From positions 28,631,106 to 28,695,105 of the forward strand of contig JAUJPP010000005.1 in NCBI GenBank assembly GCA_030562195.1: a DNA stretch of 64,000 nucleotides. Direction: 5' to 3'. Below the pieces are notes generated by a model. That model was given only the letters and a program-made list of their open reading frames with translations, ran no database searches and was not told where the DNA came from. Of this stretch, positions 28,101-43,100 are shown in pieces. Both the position numbers and the translations under genes were made by a program. Numbering within the stretch: position 1 is the stretch's first letter; every line of letters begins with the position of its first letter. This stretch comes from Nipponacmea schrenckii (Eukaryota > Mollusca > Gastropoda > Lottiidae).

Positions 28101-31100
28101 TAATTGGTACTTTGAGTCCCGTTGATGAATGCTCTACAGAAGAGGCCAAAGTAAAACGAGATTGATGTCTCAAATCAAGGAGTCGCTAAAAATATACTAC
28201 CACCTATTCTGAATGATTTGTTAACCAATGCCAGTAACGAATTGAACCCTGATCAAAAGGCCCATGTACAACGCCTACTTAACATTTATTTTCAAGCTCT
28301 AAGAGTGATATCAGAGCGACCTCATTATCCGAGCATACGATAGATACTGCAAACTATCCCCCAATTAAACAAGCTCCACGAAGAATTCCCATTTCAAAGG
28401 TTAAAGAACTTGAAAAAGAGATAGAAAATATGGCTAACCAAGGTGTGATTGAGAGATAAGACAGTCCATGGTGTGCACCTGTAGTTTTAGTACAGAAAAA
28501 GGACGGATCCCTTAGGTTTTGTATTGACTACCGTCGCCTACATGAAGTCGCATCAAAGATTCACACCCTATCCCAAGAATTGATACCACTTTAGATGCTC
28601 TATCCGACTCAGGATGGTATAGCACCCTTGATTTAAGGTCAGGCTACTGGCAGTTTAAAGTTGCGCCAGCTGATAGACATACAACAGCATTTTTTGTACC
28701 GGGTTGTGGATTGTGGCAATTCATCCGTATGCCATTTGGTTTATGTAATGCTTCAGCAACGTTTGAGTTCTTGATGGAGAAAGTTTTATCATAGCTCTCT
28801 TTGTCTAGAGATGGCTAACCTTAAAATGAGTCCTGATAAATGTGTGCTTTTTAAGAAGAAAGTAAAGTTTCTTGGACACGTAGTTAGCTCAAGTGAACGG
28901 AAATACTGTGTTACTAGGAGAGAACTTCTTGCGATAGTTAGATGCATTAAACATTTTCACCATTATCTGTATGGACAAGAGTTCAAAGTTAGAACGGATC
29001 ATGGTGCTGTTCCCCGGTTGCTGTTATTAGATTCATTTAATAACAGCAACCGGGGAACAGCAGCCCTTTCTTGGAAAATGCACCTTGTCCATTTCATTAG
29101 ATGATAAGGAACTACAACACGAGTTTCTCATAGCAGATATAACTGAAAGAGGAATATTGGGCATAGATATTTTAGGTCCTTTGCCGGAGACGAATCGAGG
29201 AAATAAGTACTTACTGGTAGTGGCTGGTTACTTTACTCGATGGACTGAAGCAATTCCAATCAGAAACCAGAAAGCGCCAACAGTCGCCCAAAAGTTGGTG
29301 GACAAGATGATATCGATATTTGGTGTTCCAAGAGAATTGCATTCCGACCAAGGTTCCAATTTTGAATCAGAAGTTTTCAAAGATATGTGCCAACTGCTAG
29401 GTATTAAAAAGACGAGAACCTATCCATATAGACCACAATCTGACGGTGTGGTTTAAAGGGCCAACAGAACCATTGAGAACATATTATCCGCTTTTGTTTG
29501 ATTGGGATGAGCACATTAGTCTTTAAATGATGGCATACCGATCATCACAGCATGAGACAACCAAAGTTTCACCGTATGAAATGATGTTTGGGCGCCCAAT
29601 CCGTCTTCCCATTTATATATTATATGGCAAACCTCCTTGTGAAAGCGCGAATGTTGGTTCGTCCGATTTCGCTTATCAGTTAAGTGAAAAACCGGAAAGC
29701 ATCCACGAGTTCGCTCGCAAACACGCGAATATTTCAGGCAATAAAATAAAAAGCAATTTTGATAAATCAATCAATCTTAATAAATATTCTGTAGGGGACC
29801 GTGTGTGGTATTTTAATTCCCGACACCAAGGACCGGGTTCTAAGTTAAGGTGCCCTTGGGAAGGACCCTATGAAATCATTAATAAACTGAATGATGTTAT
29901 TTTCCGCATACAAAATCAAATAAAAAAAATCCGAAAGTAATACACCATAATATGTTGAAGCCTTATTGTTGCGATAGTAACTCGCCACAAGTGTCCCTAT
30001 AAATAAATAATGCTCACATATATAGTAAAATGAAAGTAGAAATAAGATATAACTTACTATCGACAACGGAAACAATCTGATAGGTAACTGTACCATCTGC
30101 ACCACTATCTGTATCAGTAGCCACAAAAGTACCCACTAAATATCCTACATAAACATTTTCAAGTATGGTTTGTGAAGAAGTTGCAGCACCAAAGGCAGGA
30201 GGAGATTCATTTACAGGGTTGATCTAGAATAGACGGAGACCGTATGTAAAGTTTATCGTCACAAATGAAAGAATAAAAAAAGAATGGACATAGTTTATAC
30301 TAGACAAATGGTTATATTGATAAATGATCCCTTACATAAAAAGAAAGGGCAGAAAATATGTGTTTACCTGAACAACAACTGTAGTAGTAGTTGTTAGAGG
30401 AGGACTACCTGCGTCCACAACATCAACGATTAATGTATACTGGTAGGATTGACCACCTAATGTCTCATAATCAATTGGTGTTGCTGTTGTTTGAATACTG
30501 GTTGTTGAAAAGGTGAATTTATTTGTTGCATCATCTCCACTGATAATATTATAAGTTAAAGGTGTTCCATCAGGATCCGAGCATGCCAACGTTTGTACAT
30601 TACTAGCTGCAGCAAGATTTTCATCGATACTAGTAGTCCATACCGACTGTGTACACGAGGGTGAATTATCATTGACATCAGTAACTGTAATTGTTAACGT
30701 ACCGGTTCCCTTAAATAGAAGAGATTGGATTTTTAATTTTCCTTTGAATCATATGGAAGATGATCCAGAAGAATATGAACCAATTCTTATCTAGAAAGCA
30801 TAAATCGACAACAGTGAATTTAATTCAGTAACATTAAATATTACTTACAGTTTGACTTCCTCCATCAACAGCTTCAACTGTAATCTCATAATTTTTATTA
30901 CCAGTTGGTAAACCCTCATAGTCTAGATTACCAATTAATTGTATTTCACCATCTGATGAATCAATGGTAAATAAAGATGATCCAAACTGTGTTACTGAAA
31001 TACAAGTAGAATTTCTTCAGATAGTGAAGTAGTACTTTATTAACTCATGATCCTTTACCATCCAAAACGATTCATTCTCTTGAATGGAGTCAAGATCTAT

Positions 31101-34100
31101 TTGCATGTCATTCCTTATCTTTTCATCTCACATAATCAGTTAATAATAATATATACTATATATAGAGCTACACTTGGCATAGAGTGGGTGTGGTAAATTG
31201 CGAGAAACTCAAAAAAATTTAACTTTCTAGGTTTCTAGTCCACATGCCAGAACAGTCTAAAGTTACGACATGCTGTGTCTTTGGAAGGTTGTGAAACCGG
31301 AAATAAACGTCAGACATCATAAATAAAAGTATCATCAGAAAGCTAAGGTCAATATCATATGACCTTGTTAAGGGGAATATTAACAAACGTTAAGATCACA
31401 AGGTAGAAGTCATAAACATTCAAAATGTGCACGACTAAAAAACCTAGAACATCAAATATGAAAATAAAAATAAATAGCCAATACAATGTCTTAAGATCCC
31501 CAAAAGGTCAAGGAAGGTTCCCGAAAATTTAAATAATAATCAATTTAATTCGGCTGTACCACGCCCATCTAAATCTTTTTTCCATATTTACAATCAGTTT
31601 CAAAATGTCTAGTACTGTTTCAAATTACAAGCATTTACATCAAAACGATTTTATGACGTACGTCCATTTACGTAACGTGCTAGAGCAGTCCGAAGTTGCG
31701 AATTGGGCTCTTTTCGGACAGCTATAAAAACCGGAAGTAGATGTTGGTCAAATGTCAAAGTGTTAACTGAAAGCCAAGGTCAATGACCTTTGGCGTTGTA
31801 TATTTCAAGGTCACCAAGAGAAATTAAGCATTCAAAATTCAACCGGATGTTCCAACCGGATGTTGAACAGTCGGCTCGCAAGTTCTTACATTTGATACCA
31901 AAATCATTCAAATCGGACGGGCCATAATGTATGAAAAAAATTTTGACTATTTCATTTTGTTTACTTTCTTTCTTTTCATCCAAACTTTCAACTATCAACA
32001 AATCTATGAAAAAAGTGTGCTGCAAATTTTCAATTTTTCGCACATGTTGAAAAGGGGCACTTCCAGTTTGTAAAATTTTATTTTTCTAATATATATTCAT
32101 TTGAAACGTTGCCACTACAGACGGTCTAGGAAAGTTGAACAGTTGCTACAACTACTGCAGTGTAAGGACAGTGAGGACGTGTGTAAATTTTAAAAAAATA
32201 AAAAAAATAAGGAAGAATTGACTTTGCATATAATAAAAAAAAAATATCTGAAACATAGAATTATCCAGAGAACCAAAAAGCACTTACCTGTCGTTATACT
32301 ATACTGTGCTATGTCATGTGGACTATAATCTGAATCTATAGCAGCGAAAGTTGTTATTGAACCTGGACTGGTATTTTCAGCTATAGGTATCGTAGCATCA
32401 GTAAATACTGGTACAGCATCGTTTACAGGGATTAAATTGACTACAACACTAACTTTTACAGGATTTGTTCCATCAGTTATTGTAACTTCTAAAGAATAGG
32501 ATTGGGTAGCTGAATCATAATCCACCACTGAAAAGAAATGCATTTCTTAAATCATACAACAACATTTGTAAGTCTCACAATAGAAAGAAAAATAGCGATG
32601 GCCATCGTAATACACCTACACTTAATGGCCATCGTAATACGCCTACACATAATGGCAGCCATCAAAATCCATAAACCAGCTCTCTATTGTGTGCACAATA
32701 AATGTTTCAAGAACAAGTGCAATAAAACATACATAATATGTTCTATTAGTTTGATTTTCAATAGCGTTTATCTTTGAGTGATAACAAACATTCACATCAA
32801 CTTTCATCAAAATCCATTAAGAAACCAGCTCCCTATCGTGTCCACAAAGAATTCAAGAACAAAGGCAGGCATGTTTTCAAGAACCAAGGCAATAACTCAT
32901 TAAATTTTTCAATTGATCTGATTTTCAAAAGGGTTCATCCTGGGGTGATACAAAGACTCACACCAAATTTCGTCAAAATCCATCAAGAAACCAGCTCTTG
33001 TGTTGTGTCCACAACAATTGTGAACGGACAGACAGACAGGGGCGACGACTATATACGCCCACCTTATTGTGTGGACGTATAAAAAGGCAAGTTCGGGCAT
33101 GATTATTTTGAAGTGAATATCAATAATATATTTATTTTCATTGGCCTGCTTTCAATCGTTCCCGAACATCTATAATCTGATTTAAAACTTCCGTAACTTA
33201 CATGAAGCAAGAGTTATAGCTCCTGTTGCACTAATAGCGAAATTTGTAGAAGGATCACCATTTGTTATGGTATAAGATAAAGCATCACTAGCATCACTGT
33301 CACTACATGATACTGCTGTTACCTAGTAAAAGAATAATCAATAACAATGGCAACCTATTTGGTTTTGATTTTTGACAACGTATAGTAAACTTTTACTTAT
33401 GATATTACAAAGTCTGTAACAAAACACATAAAATATCAATTGCGATTGACAAAACTTGTATAAAAATAACACAGCCTTAGAGGTTTGCAGAGGTTCATTG
33501 TCACTAACTAACTAACTACTTACTGCATCATTTACAGCAGCATTCTCAGCCAAATTAACAAACATTGAATAAGATGTACATGTTGGTATATTAGAATTGA
33601 CATAAGTGACAGTTATAGTAACTGTTGACGTCATAGATCTTGGCGTAGCACCTCCATCTGTAGCTGTTATTTCTAGATTAGTTACAGGCTGTGAATCAAA
33701 ACTCAGTGCTTTTATTGTAGATATTTTACCCAGGATGGAATCAATACCAAAATACGACCCAGTATCACCACCTAATAAAAGAAACACAATGAGCAATAAT
33801 ACACATGTATAGCTGTGATGGGGTTCTGAAAGTAAAGAGATTCAGTTGGAAAATTGGTATCGAGGGTATGGGGAGGATGTCTTGACTCGCTAGATACGTT
33901 CGTCACATTCGTCATTATTGATAGATCACTCGTGGTTTTTTAATATCGTTGAAAATTACATGTAAAATATACACAGCTATAACGAAATCGCTTATATATT
34001 ACAAACGTGAGACACAAACCTGTTATAGAGTAACTTATAATTCCATCAGCTCCGAAATCATTGTCTGTAGCTTGTACAGTTGCTATTGATGTTCCAATGG

Positions 34101-37100
34101 GAGAACTTTCCGAAAACTGCAAGCAATGAAATTTCATTAATTCAAGAGAATGTATGTCATATTAAACTGAAAAAAAGAAAAATGTACAGGAAATACTTAC
34201 AAAAATACTGTTGCTTGGAGTAGGAGCACCAAAAACTGGATCGTGTTGATTAACAGATGTAACACTAATTGTAACTGAAGCTGTTCCTGTTAATTCTGGA
34301 GTACCACCGTCCTTAGCAATAATTCTTAAAGTATAATAGTTTGGATCATTTGTTGGATTATCAAGATCTAATATAGATTTAAGATTTAATTGACCATTTG
34401 TTCCTGTATCAAATTCAAATTTACTTGTATCACCAACTTCAATAGAATAAGATAAAGTAGACGTTTGATCAGCATCAGTAGCTAGAAATAAAGATAAACT
34501 AGATAATGCTGTTGTTGATTCTGTAACTGTATTTATTGTATAAGATGATGGAGTAAATATGGGTGGATTATCATTATAATCTCCTATATTAACTGTAATT
34601 GTAGTATCTGCTGATTTAGGTATTATATTCCCATCACTAGCTCTAATAACAACAGTATAATATTCTACACCAGCATCACGATCTAATGTTGTTAGAGTTG
34701 TTAATTTTCCAGAAACAGAATCAATGTGGAATATATTTGGTGAGCTAACAGCTGAATCTGAAATAAAGTTAATACGTTTTAATGTAGCTTAAAGCAAAAG
34801 GGAGACCTGTTTTATCACTAGCACCAAGCATGTATTATATTAAGTATACATTAGATATATAGTAAAATGAAAGTAGAAATAAGATATAACTTACTATCGA
34901 CAACGGAAACAATCTGATAGGTAACTGTACCATCTGCACCACTATCTGTATCAGTAGCCACAAAAGTACCCACTAAATATCCTACATTAACATTTTCAAG
35001 TATGGTTTGTGAAGAAGTTGCAGCACCAAAGGCAGGAGGAGATTCATTTACAGGGTTGATCTAGAATAGACGGAGATCGTATGTAAAGTTTATCGTCACA
35101 AATGAAAGAATAAAAAAAGAATGGACATAGTTTATACTAGACAAATGGTTATATTGATAAATGATCTCTTACATAAAAAGAAAGGGAAGAAAATGTGTGT
35201 TTACCTGAACAACAACTGTAGTAGTAGTTGTAAGCGGAGGACTACCTGCGTCCACAACATCAACGATTAATGTATACTGGTAGGATTGACCACCTAATGT
35301 ATCATAATCTATTGGTGTTGCTGTTGTTTGAATACTGGTGGTTGAAATAGTGAATTTATTTGTTGCATCATCTCCACTGATAATATTATAAGTTAAAGAT
35401 GTTCCATCAGGATCCGAGCATGCCAACGTTTGTACATTACTAGCTGCAGCAAGATTTTCATCGATATTAGTAGTCCATACCGACTGTGTACACGAGGGTG
35501 AATTATCATTGACATCAGTAACTGTAATTGTTAACGTACCGGTTCCCTTAAATAGAAGAGATTTGGGTTTTCATTTTCCTTCGAATGAATCATGTGAGTA
35601 GCATCCGCTAAATGATCCATAAGAAAATGAACCAAATCTTATCTGAAAAGCATAAATCGACAACAGTGAATTTAATTCAGTAACATTAAATTCATTATTA
35701 CTTACAGTTTGACTTCCTCCATCAACAGCTTCAACTGTAATCTCATAATTTTTATTACCAGTTGGTAAACTTTCATAGTCTAAATTTCCAATTAATTGTA
35801 TTTCACCATCTGATGAATCAATGGTAAATAAAGATGCTCCGGACTGTGTTACTGAAATATATTTTCGACACAATTACTTATAATCCTATGATATCAATTA
35901 TTCACCTTTGTGCCGTCTAATAGATACTTATGCACAATCCATATAAGTTGAAAATTACTAGTATATTGTTTGGAAAACAATTTTGAAACAGTTGTGGATA
36001 AATATAACCAGTCCCACTAAGATAATCGAGAAAAATACGACGTTTATGTTCATTTTGAAGTCAGTACTATCATTTTGTGGGGGGGGGGGGGTTAAGTGAG
36101 AGGACCAACAAGTACAAACCTGCCGTTATACTATACTGTACTATATTATGAGGACTATAATCTGAATCTGTAGCAGCAAAAGTTGTTATTGAACCTGGAC
36201 TGGTATTTTCAGCTATAGGTATAGAAGCATCAGTAAATACTGGTACAGCATCGTTTACAGGGATTAAATTGACTACAACATTAACTTTTACAGGATTTGT
36301 ACCATCAGTTATTGTAACTTCTAAAGAATAGGATTGGGTAGCTGAATCATAATCCACCACTGAAAAGAAATGCATTTCTTAAATCATACAACAACATTAT
36401 TTTGTAAGTCTCACAATAGAAAGAAAAATAGCGATGGACATCGTTATACGCCCACACTTATAATGGCAGCCATCCAAATCCATAAACCAGCTCTCTATTT
36501 TGTCCAAAATAAATGAAACATGTTTTCAAGAACAAGTATAATAGGGTTTCAATAGGGTTTATCCTTGTTTGATTACAAACCCTTACACTAAATTTCATCA
36601 AAATTCAACCAGAAACCAGCTCTCTATCATGTCCACAAAGATTTCAAGAACAAGGGCAAGAACTGATAGTAAATATTTTTCGATTGGCTTGATTTTCATT
36701 TGACTTTATCCTTGATTGATTACAAACACTACATCATATTTCATAAAATCCATCCAGAAACCAGTTATCTGTCGTGTCCACGATGATTTTAAGAAGAGCA
36801 GAAACATTTGTTTCATGGAACAAGGACAATAACTCATATTAAATATTTTTGGGTTGATCTGATTTTCAATAGAGTTCTTCCTTGCGTTATGCCAAACACT
36901 CACACTCAGTTTGTCAAAATCCATCAAGAAACCAGCTCTCTATCGCATCCACAAAGAAGTCAAGAACAAGGGCAATAACTCATAGAAAATATTTTTAGAT
37001 TGGTTTGATTTTCAATAGTGTTTGTCCTTGATTGATTACAAACACTCACACATTATTTACTCAAAGGCCATCAAGAAAGCAGCTCTCTATCGTATCCACA

Positions 37101-40100
37101 AAGAATTCAAGAACAAAGGCAGGCGCGTTTTCAAGAACCAGGGCAATAACTCATTAAATATTTTTCAATTGGTCTGATTTTCCAAAGGTTCATCCTGGGG
37201 TGATTACAAAGACTCCAAGATTCGTTAACATCAATCTAGAAACCAGCTCTCTATCGTGTCCACAACAATTGTGAACGGACAGACGAACAGGGGCGACGAA
37301 TATATACGCCCACATTATTGTGTGGACGTTTAAAAAGGCAAGTTCGGGCATACCCAAAATATTGTACATTTCCATTAACAAAAGATTGATTATGTTCAGT
37401 AGTAATATGTGTGATAAAATTAAAGCAACACGGACTTGACCAAAATCAAATACTTCTATCCGTTGCGCGAATCACCTTGAGATTTTGATAAAGCTATAAT
37501 AGTACGTAAAGAGTATTTAGCGCACAAGAATTGTTTTTTTAATTCATAAGTGCCTGACCTATACAATATATATCATGACGATTTTCACTCACGCGAGGGT
37601 AATATAAAACATGCTAAGTATTTCATAAAATCAAATTGGAAACTTAGCTTATCTGCTGACAAGTAATGATAATGGACCGACTACAATGTAGGCCTAAACA
37701 CATTTGCATATGCGCATAAAAGTACAAAGCGTGTGAAACTATCGCTTGATTATTTTGAGGTGAATATCAATAAAATATTTTTATTCATTGGCCTGCTTTC
37801 AATCGTTCCCGAACATCTATAATCTGATTTAAAACTTTCGTAACTTACATGAAGCAAGAGTTATAGCTCCTGTTGCACTAATAGCGAAATTTGTAGAAGG
37901 ATCACCATTTGTTATGGTATAAAATAAAGTATCACTAGCATCACTGTCACTGCAAGATACTGTTGTTACCTAGTAATAGAATAATCAATAACAATAGCAA
38001 CCTATTTTGTTTTGATTTTTGACAACGTACAGTAAACTTTTACTTATGATATTACAAAGTCTGTAACAAAACACATAAAGTATCAATTGCGATTGACATA
38101 ACTTGTATAAAAATAACACAGCCTTAGAGGTTTGCAGATGTTCATTGTCACTAACCAACTACTTACTGCATCATTTACAGCAGCATTCTCAGCCAAATTA
38201 ACAAACATTGAATAAGATGTACATGTTGGTATATTAGAATTGACATAAGTTACAGTTATAGTAACTGTTGACGTCATAGATCTTGGCGTAGCACCTTCAT
38301 CTGTAGCTGTTATTTCCAGATTAGTTACAGGCTGTGAATCAAAACTCAGTGCTTTTATTGTAGATATTTTACCCAGGATGGAATCAATACCAAAATACGA
38401 CCCAGTATCACCACCTAATAAAAGAAACACAATGAGCAATAATACACATGTATAGCTGTGATGGGGTTCTGAAAGTTAAGAGATTCAGTTGGAAAAATGG
38501 TATCGAGGGTATGGGGAGGATGTCTTGACTCGCTAGATACATTCGTCACATTCGTCATTATTGATAGATCACTTGTGGTTTTTTAATATCGTTGAAAATT
38601 ACATGTAAAATATACACAGCTATAACGAAATCGCTTATATATTACAAACGTGAGACACAAACCTGTTATAGAGTAACTTATAGTTCCATCAGCTCCGAAA
38701 TCATTGTCTGTAGCTTGTACAGTTGCTATTGATGTTCCAATGGGAGAACTTTCCGCAAACTGCAAGCAAAGAAATTTCATTAATTCAAGAGAATGTATGT
38801 CATATTAAACTGAAAAAAAGAAAAATGTACAGGAAATACTTACAAAAACACTGTTGCTTGGAGTAGGAGCACCAAAAACTGGATCGTGTTGATTAACAGA
38901 TTTAACACTAATTGTAACTGAAGCTGTTCCTGTTAATTCTGGAGTACCACCGTCCTTAGCAATAATTCTTAAAGTATAATAGTTTGGATCATTTGTTGGA
39001 CTATCCAGATCTATTATAGATTTAAGATTTAATTGACCATTTGTTCCTGTGTCAAATTCAAATTTACTTGTATCACCAACTTCAATAGAATAAGATAAAG
39101 TAGACGTTTGATCAGCATCAGTAGCTAGAAATAAAGATAAACTAGATAATGCTGTTGTTGATTCTGTAACTGTATTTATTGTATAAGATGATGGAGTAAA
39201 TATTGGTGGATTATCATTATAATCTCCTATATTAACTGTAATTGTAGTATCTGCTGATTTAGGTATTATATTCCCATCACTAGCTCTAATAACAACAGTA
39301 TAATATTCTACACCAGCATCACGATCTAATGTTGTTAGAGTTGTTAATTTTCCAGAAACAGAATCAATGTGGAATATATTTGGTGAGCTAACAGCTGAAT
39401 CTGAAATAAAGTTAATACGTTTTAAGGTAGCTTAAAGCAAAAGGGAGACTTGTTTTATCAATAGCACCAAGCATGTATTATATTAAGTATACATTAGATA
39501 TATAGTAAACTGAAAGAAGAAATAAGATATAACTTACTATCAACAACGGAAACAATCTGATAGGTGACTGTACCATCTGCACCACTATCTGTATCAGTAG
39601 CGACAAAAGTACCCACTAAATATCCTACATTGACATTTTCAAGTATGGTTTGTGAAGAAGTTGCAGCACCAAAGGCAGGAGGAGATTCATTTACAGGGTT
39701 GATCTAGAATAGACGGAGATCGTATGTAAAGTTTATCGTCACAAATGAAAGAATAAAAAAAGAATAGACATAGTTTATTCGAGACAAATGGTTATATTGA
39801 TAAATGATCTCTTACATAAAAAGAAAGGGCAGAAAATATGTGTTTACCTTAACGACAACTGTAGTAGTAGTTGTAAGAGGAGGACTACCTCCGTCGATAA
39901 CATCAACGATTAATGTATACTGGTAGGATTGACCACCTAATGTCTCATAATCAATTGGTGTTGCTGTTGTTTGTATACTGGTTGTTGAAATAGTGAATTT
40001 ATTTGTTGCATCATCTCCACTGATAATATTATAAGTTAAAGGTGTTCCATCAGGATCCGAGCATGCCAACGTTTGTACATTACTAGCTGCAGCAAGATTT

Positions 40101-43100
40101 TCATCGATACTAGTAGTCCATACCGACTGTGTACACGAGGGTGAATTATCATTGACATCAGTAACTGTAATTGTTAACGTACCGGTTCCCTTAAATAGAA
40201 GAGATTTGGGTTTTCATTTTCCTTCGAATGAATCATGTGAGTAGCATCCGCTAAATGATCCATAAGAAAATGAACCAAATCTTATCTGAAAAGCATAAAT
40301 CGACAACAGTGAATTTAATTCAGTAACATGAAATTCATTATTACTTACAGTTTGACTTCCTCCATCAACAGCTTCAACTGTAATCTCATAATTTTTATTA
40401 CCAGTTGGTAAACTTTCATAGTCTAAATTTCCAATTAATTGTATTTCACCATCTGATGTATCAATGGTAAACAAAGATGCTCCGGACTGTGTTACTGAAA
40501 TATATGTTGTATTTTCGACACAATAACTTATAATCCTTTGTTATCTTTGTGCCGTCTTATAGATACTTATGCACTATTCATTGCCTATACCTATACCTAT
40601 ATTACAATCCATATAGGTTGAAAATTATATTGTTTGGAAAACAATTTTGAAAAAGTTGCAGACAAATATAACCAGTCCTACTAAGATAAATGAGAAAAAT
40701 TGACATTTATGTTCATTTGGAGTAAGTTCTATCATTGTTTTTTTAAATTGATAGAAGCAACAAGTACAAACCTGCCGTTATACTATACTGTACTATATTA
40801 TGAGGACTATAATCTGAATCTGTAGCAGCAAAAGTTGTTATTGAACCTGGACTGGTATTTTCAGCTATAGGTATCGTAGCATCAGTAAATACTGGTACAG
40901 CATCGTTTACAGGGATTAAATTGACTACAACACTAACTTTTACAGGATTTGTACCATCAGTTATTGTAACTTCTAAAGAATAGGATTGGGTAGCTGAATC
41001 ATAATCCACCACTGAAAAGAGAGATCTTAAAATACAAAATGCGACAAACATAATTTGCGATAAAAGTATATAATAGAGAATTTAATTGTATCATTTGAAT
41101 CCTTGTAGTTTTTGCTAATATGGATATCTATATTCATCTCTACGTTCAGTATTCTGCTGGCTCAAATAATGAATGACTTTAACATTTTAGACACCAATAC
41201 ATCTTAAACATAAAAAGAGTTCAGATAACTAAGCCTCCAGTTGCAAGATCAATTGTTTAAATATGAGGTGTTTATTTGAAAACGTAACTTTACCCGAAGC
41301 AAGAGTTATAGCCCCTGTTGCACTAATAACGAAATTTGTAGAAGGATCACCATTTGTTATGGTATAAGATAAAGTATCACTAGTATCACTGTCACTACAT
41401 GATAGTGCTGTTACCTAGAAATAGAAGAATCAATTACTTTCTAGATTAATGCCCGTACCCACGGGCTAGATATTCGCAAGATTTATCGGATTCTGGACTT
41501 GTGTTTTTAGGACATTTATTTCTTGTATCTATTTTGTGTCGAAAAACATTTTAAGTCCTGGGCAAAGTGGCAACAATTTTGTATTATTTTTTCCACACTT
41601 CAATAAAATAGCTATGGTATGCAACTGAAGGTGAAAACTAGGATATTTTGTGTTCACTTGTACTAATTTAAGTAGATTGTTGGATTTGCGAGCGAGAGAA
41701 ACATATCTAGTGTAACGTCTAGCTAGATAAAAGTCTACAGTCATCACTTACCGCGGAATTGATACCAGACGTTTCTGGGATGTTAGCTAAGACCGAATAT
41801 GCTGTACATTTAGGAATATTGTCATTAACATCTGTTAGTGTAACTGTCACAGTAATAGTTGTAACCCTTGCTGGAGAACCACCATCTGTAGCAGTAATCT
41901 GTAACGGCGAATTCGGTTGACTCTCAAAATCTAAAGCTTTATCCGTCGTAATTTTCCCAAATACGGAATCAATTGTAAAATAGCCGCCCACATCACCACC
42001 TAATGATCAAATAAAAATACTTTCTTTATTTTTCATCGGGTGGTAAATTGTACAACCTTGGTGTCTAAAACAGCCAACTAAATAAGATATGTTTCTTAAT
42101 GCAGACAATAGTGATAAGCATATTATCCGAGTATAGATCGAGTCCTATGTGCTTTCGTTTTCATCTCTATTATTGAAACATAAAATGTTTACAATACAAT
42201 TTCTGACATTCCTTTTACCGACACTGGACAAAAACTGATATACATGTACTGACGATTCGCATGTTACCTGTAATTGCGTATGTGACATCACCATCTACGC
42301 TATAATCATTATCATTAGCTGTTACAGTTGCAATCAGTGTTCCCAAAGTTACATCTTCTGATACCTTAAATGATAATGAGTTATCATATAAAGTAGTTGG
42401 TTCAAATTTATAACATCTATTATAAGACCTCTACTAGAAATTGTTTCCTGGCTTGAGAATCGAGTCTTAAATATTATTGATGTAATTTGAACAAGTATTT
42501 TATTTGGCATATAATGTCGAAAATGAATAAATTTTACCACCGGCCGTTTCGGCATGACGGGTCTTACCGTTTCAGAATTACTTGGAAGAGTTGTTCCAAA
42601 CACAGGATCGTGTTGATTAACGGATGTAACACTAATTGTAACTGAAGCGGTTCCTGTTAATTCTGGAGTACCACCGTCCTTAGCAATAATTCTTAAAGTA
42701 TAATAGTTTGGATCATTTGTTGGACTATCAAGATCTATTATAGATTTAAGATTTAATTGACCATTTGTTCCTGTATCAAATTCAAATTTACTTGTATCAC
42801 CAACTTCAATAGAATATGATAAAGTAGACGTTTGATCAGCATCAGTAGCTAGAAATAAAGATAAACTAGATAATGCTGTTGTTGATTCTGTAACTGTATT
42901 TATTGTATAAGATGATGGAGTAAATATGGGTGGATTATCGTTATAATCTCCTATATTAACTGTAATTGTAGTATCTGCTGATTTAGGTATTATATTCCCA
43001 TCACTAGCTCTAATAACAACAGTATAATATTCTACACCAGCATCACGATCTAATGTTGTTAGAGTTGTTAAAACGCCACTAGTTTGATCTATTCTGAATA

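Larger units (their letters stand above)
26069..30017 (+). mobile_element. Insertion carrying a defective Ty3/gypsy-type LTR retroelement
   Basis: Compared with the empty intron in block 2 (34758-34894), homology stops at 26068 and resumes at 30018; about 15 bp of the empty-site sequence is missing. The element has gag, aspartic protease, reverse transcriptase, RNase H and integrase remains in that order, which is diagnostic of Ty3/gypsy. It is dead: frameshifts in gag, stops in pol, a deletion over the RT active site, a stop at the integrase catalytic Glu position and no 3' LTR. It lies antisense to gene A inside an intron, so it need not affect the protein. Confidence 0.85.

Noticed and set aside
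36079..36091. G-quadruplex-like regulatory site
   Set aside because: A single mononucleotide G run beside an intron start; one tract is not a quadruplex motif and it may be a simple slippage run.
23449..40189. Tandem blocks as an assembly artefact
   Set aside because: Blocks differ by substitutions, by intron insertions and by the retroelement, so they are not simple copies of one read set, though copy number remains untested.
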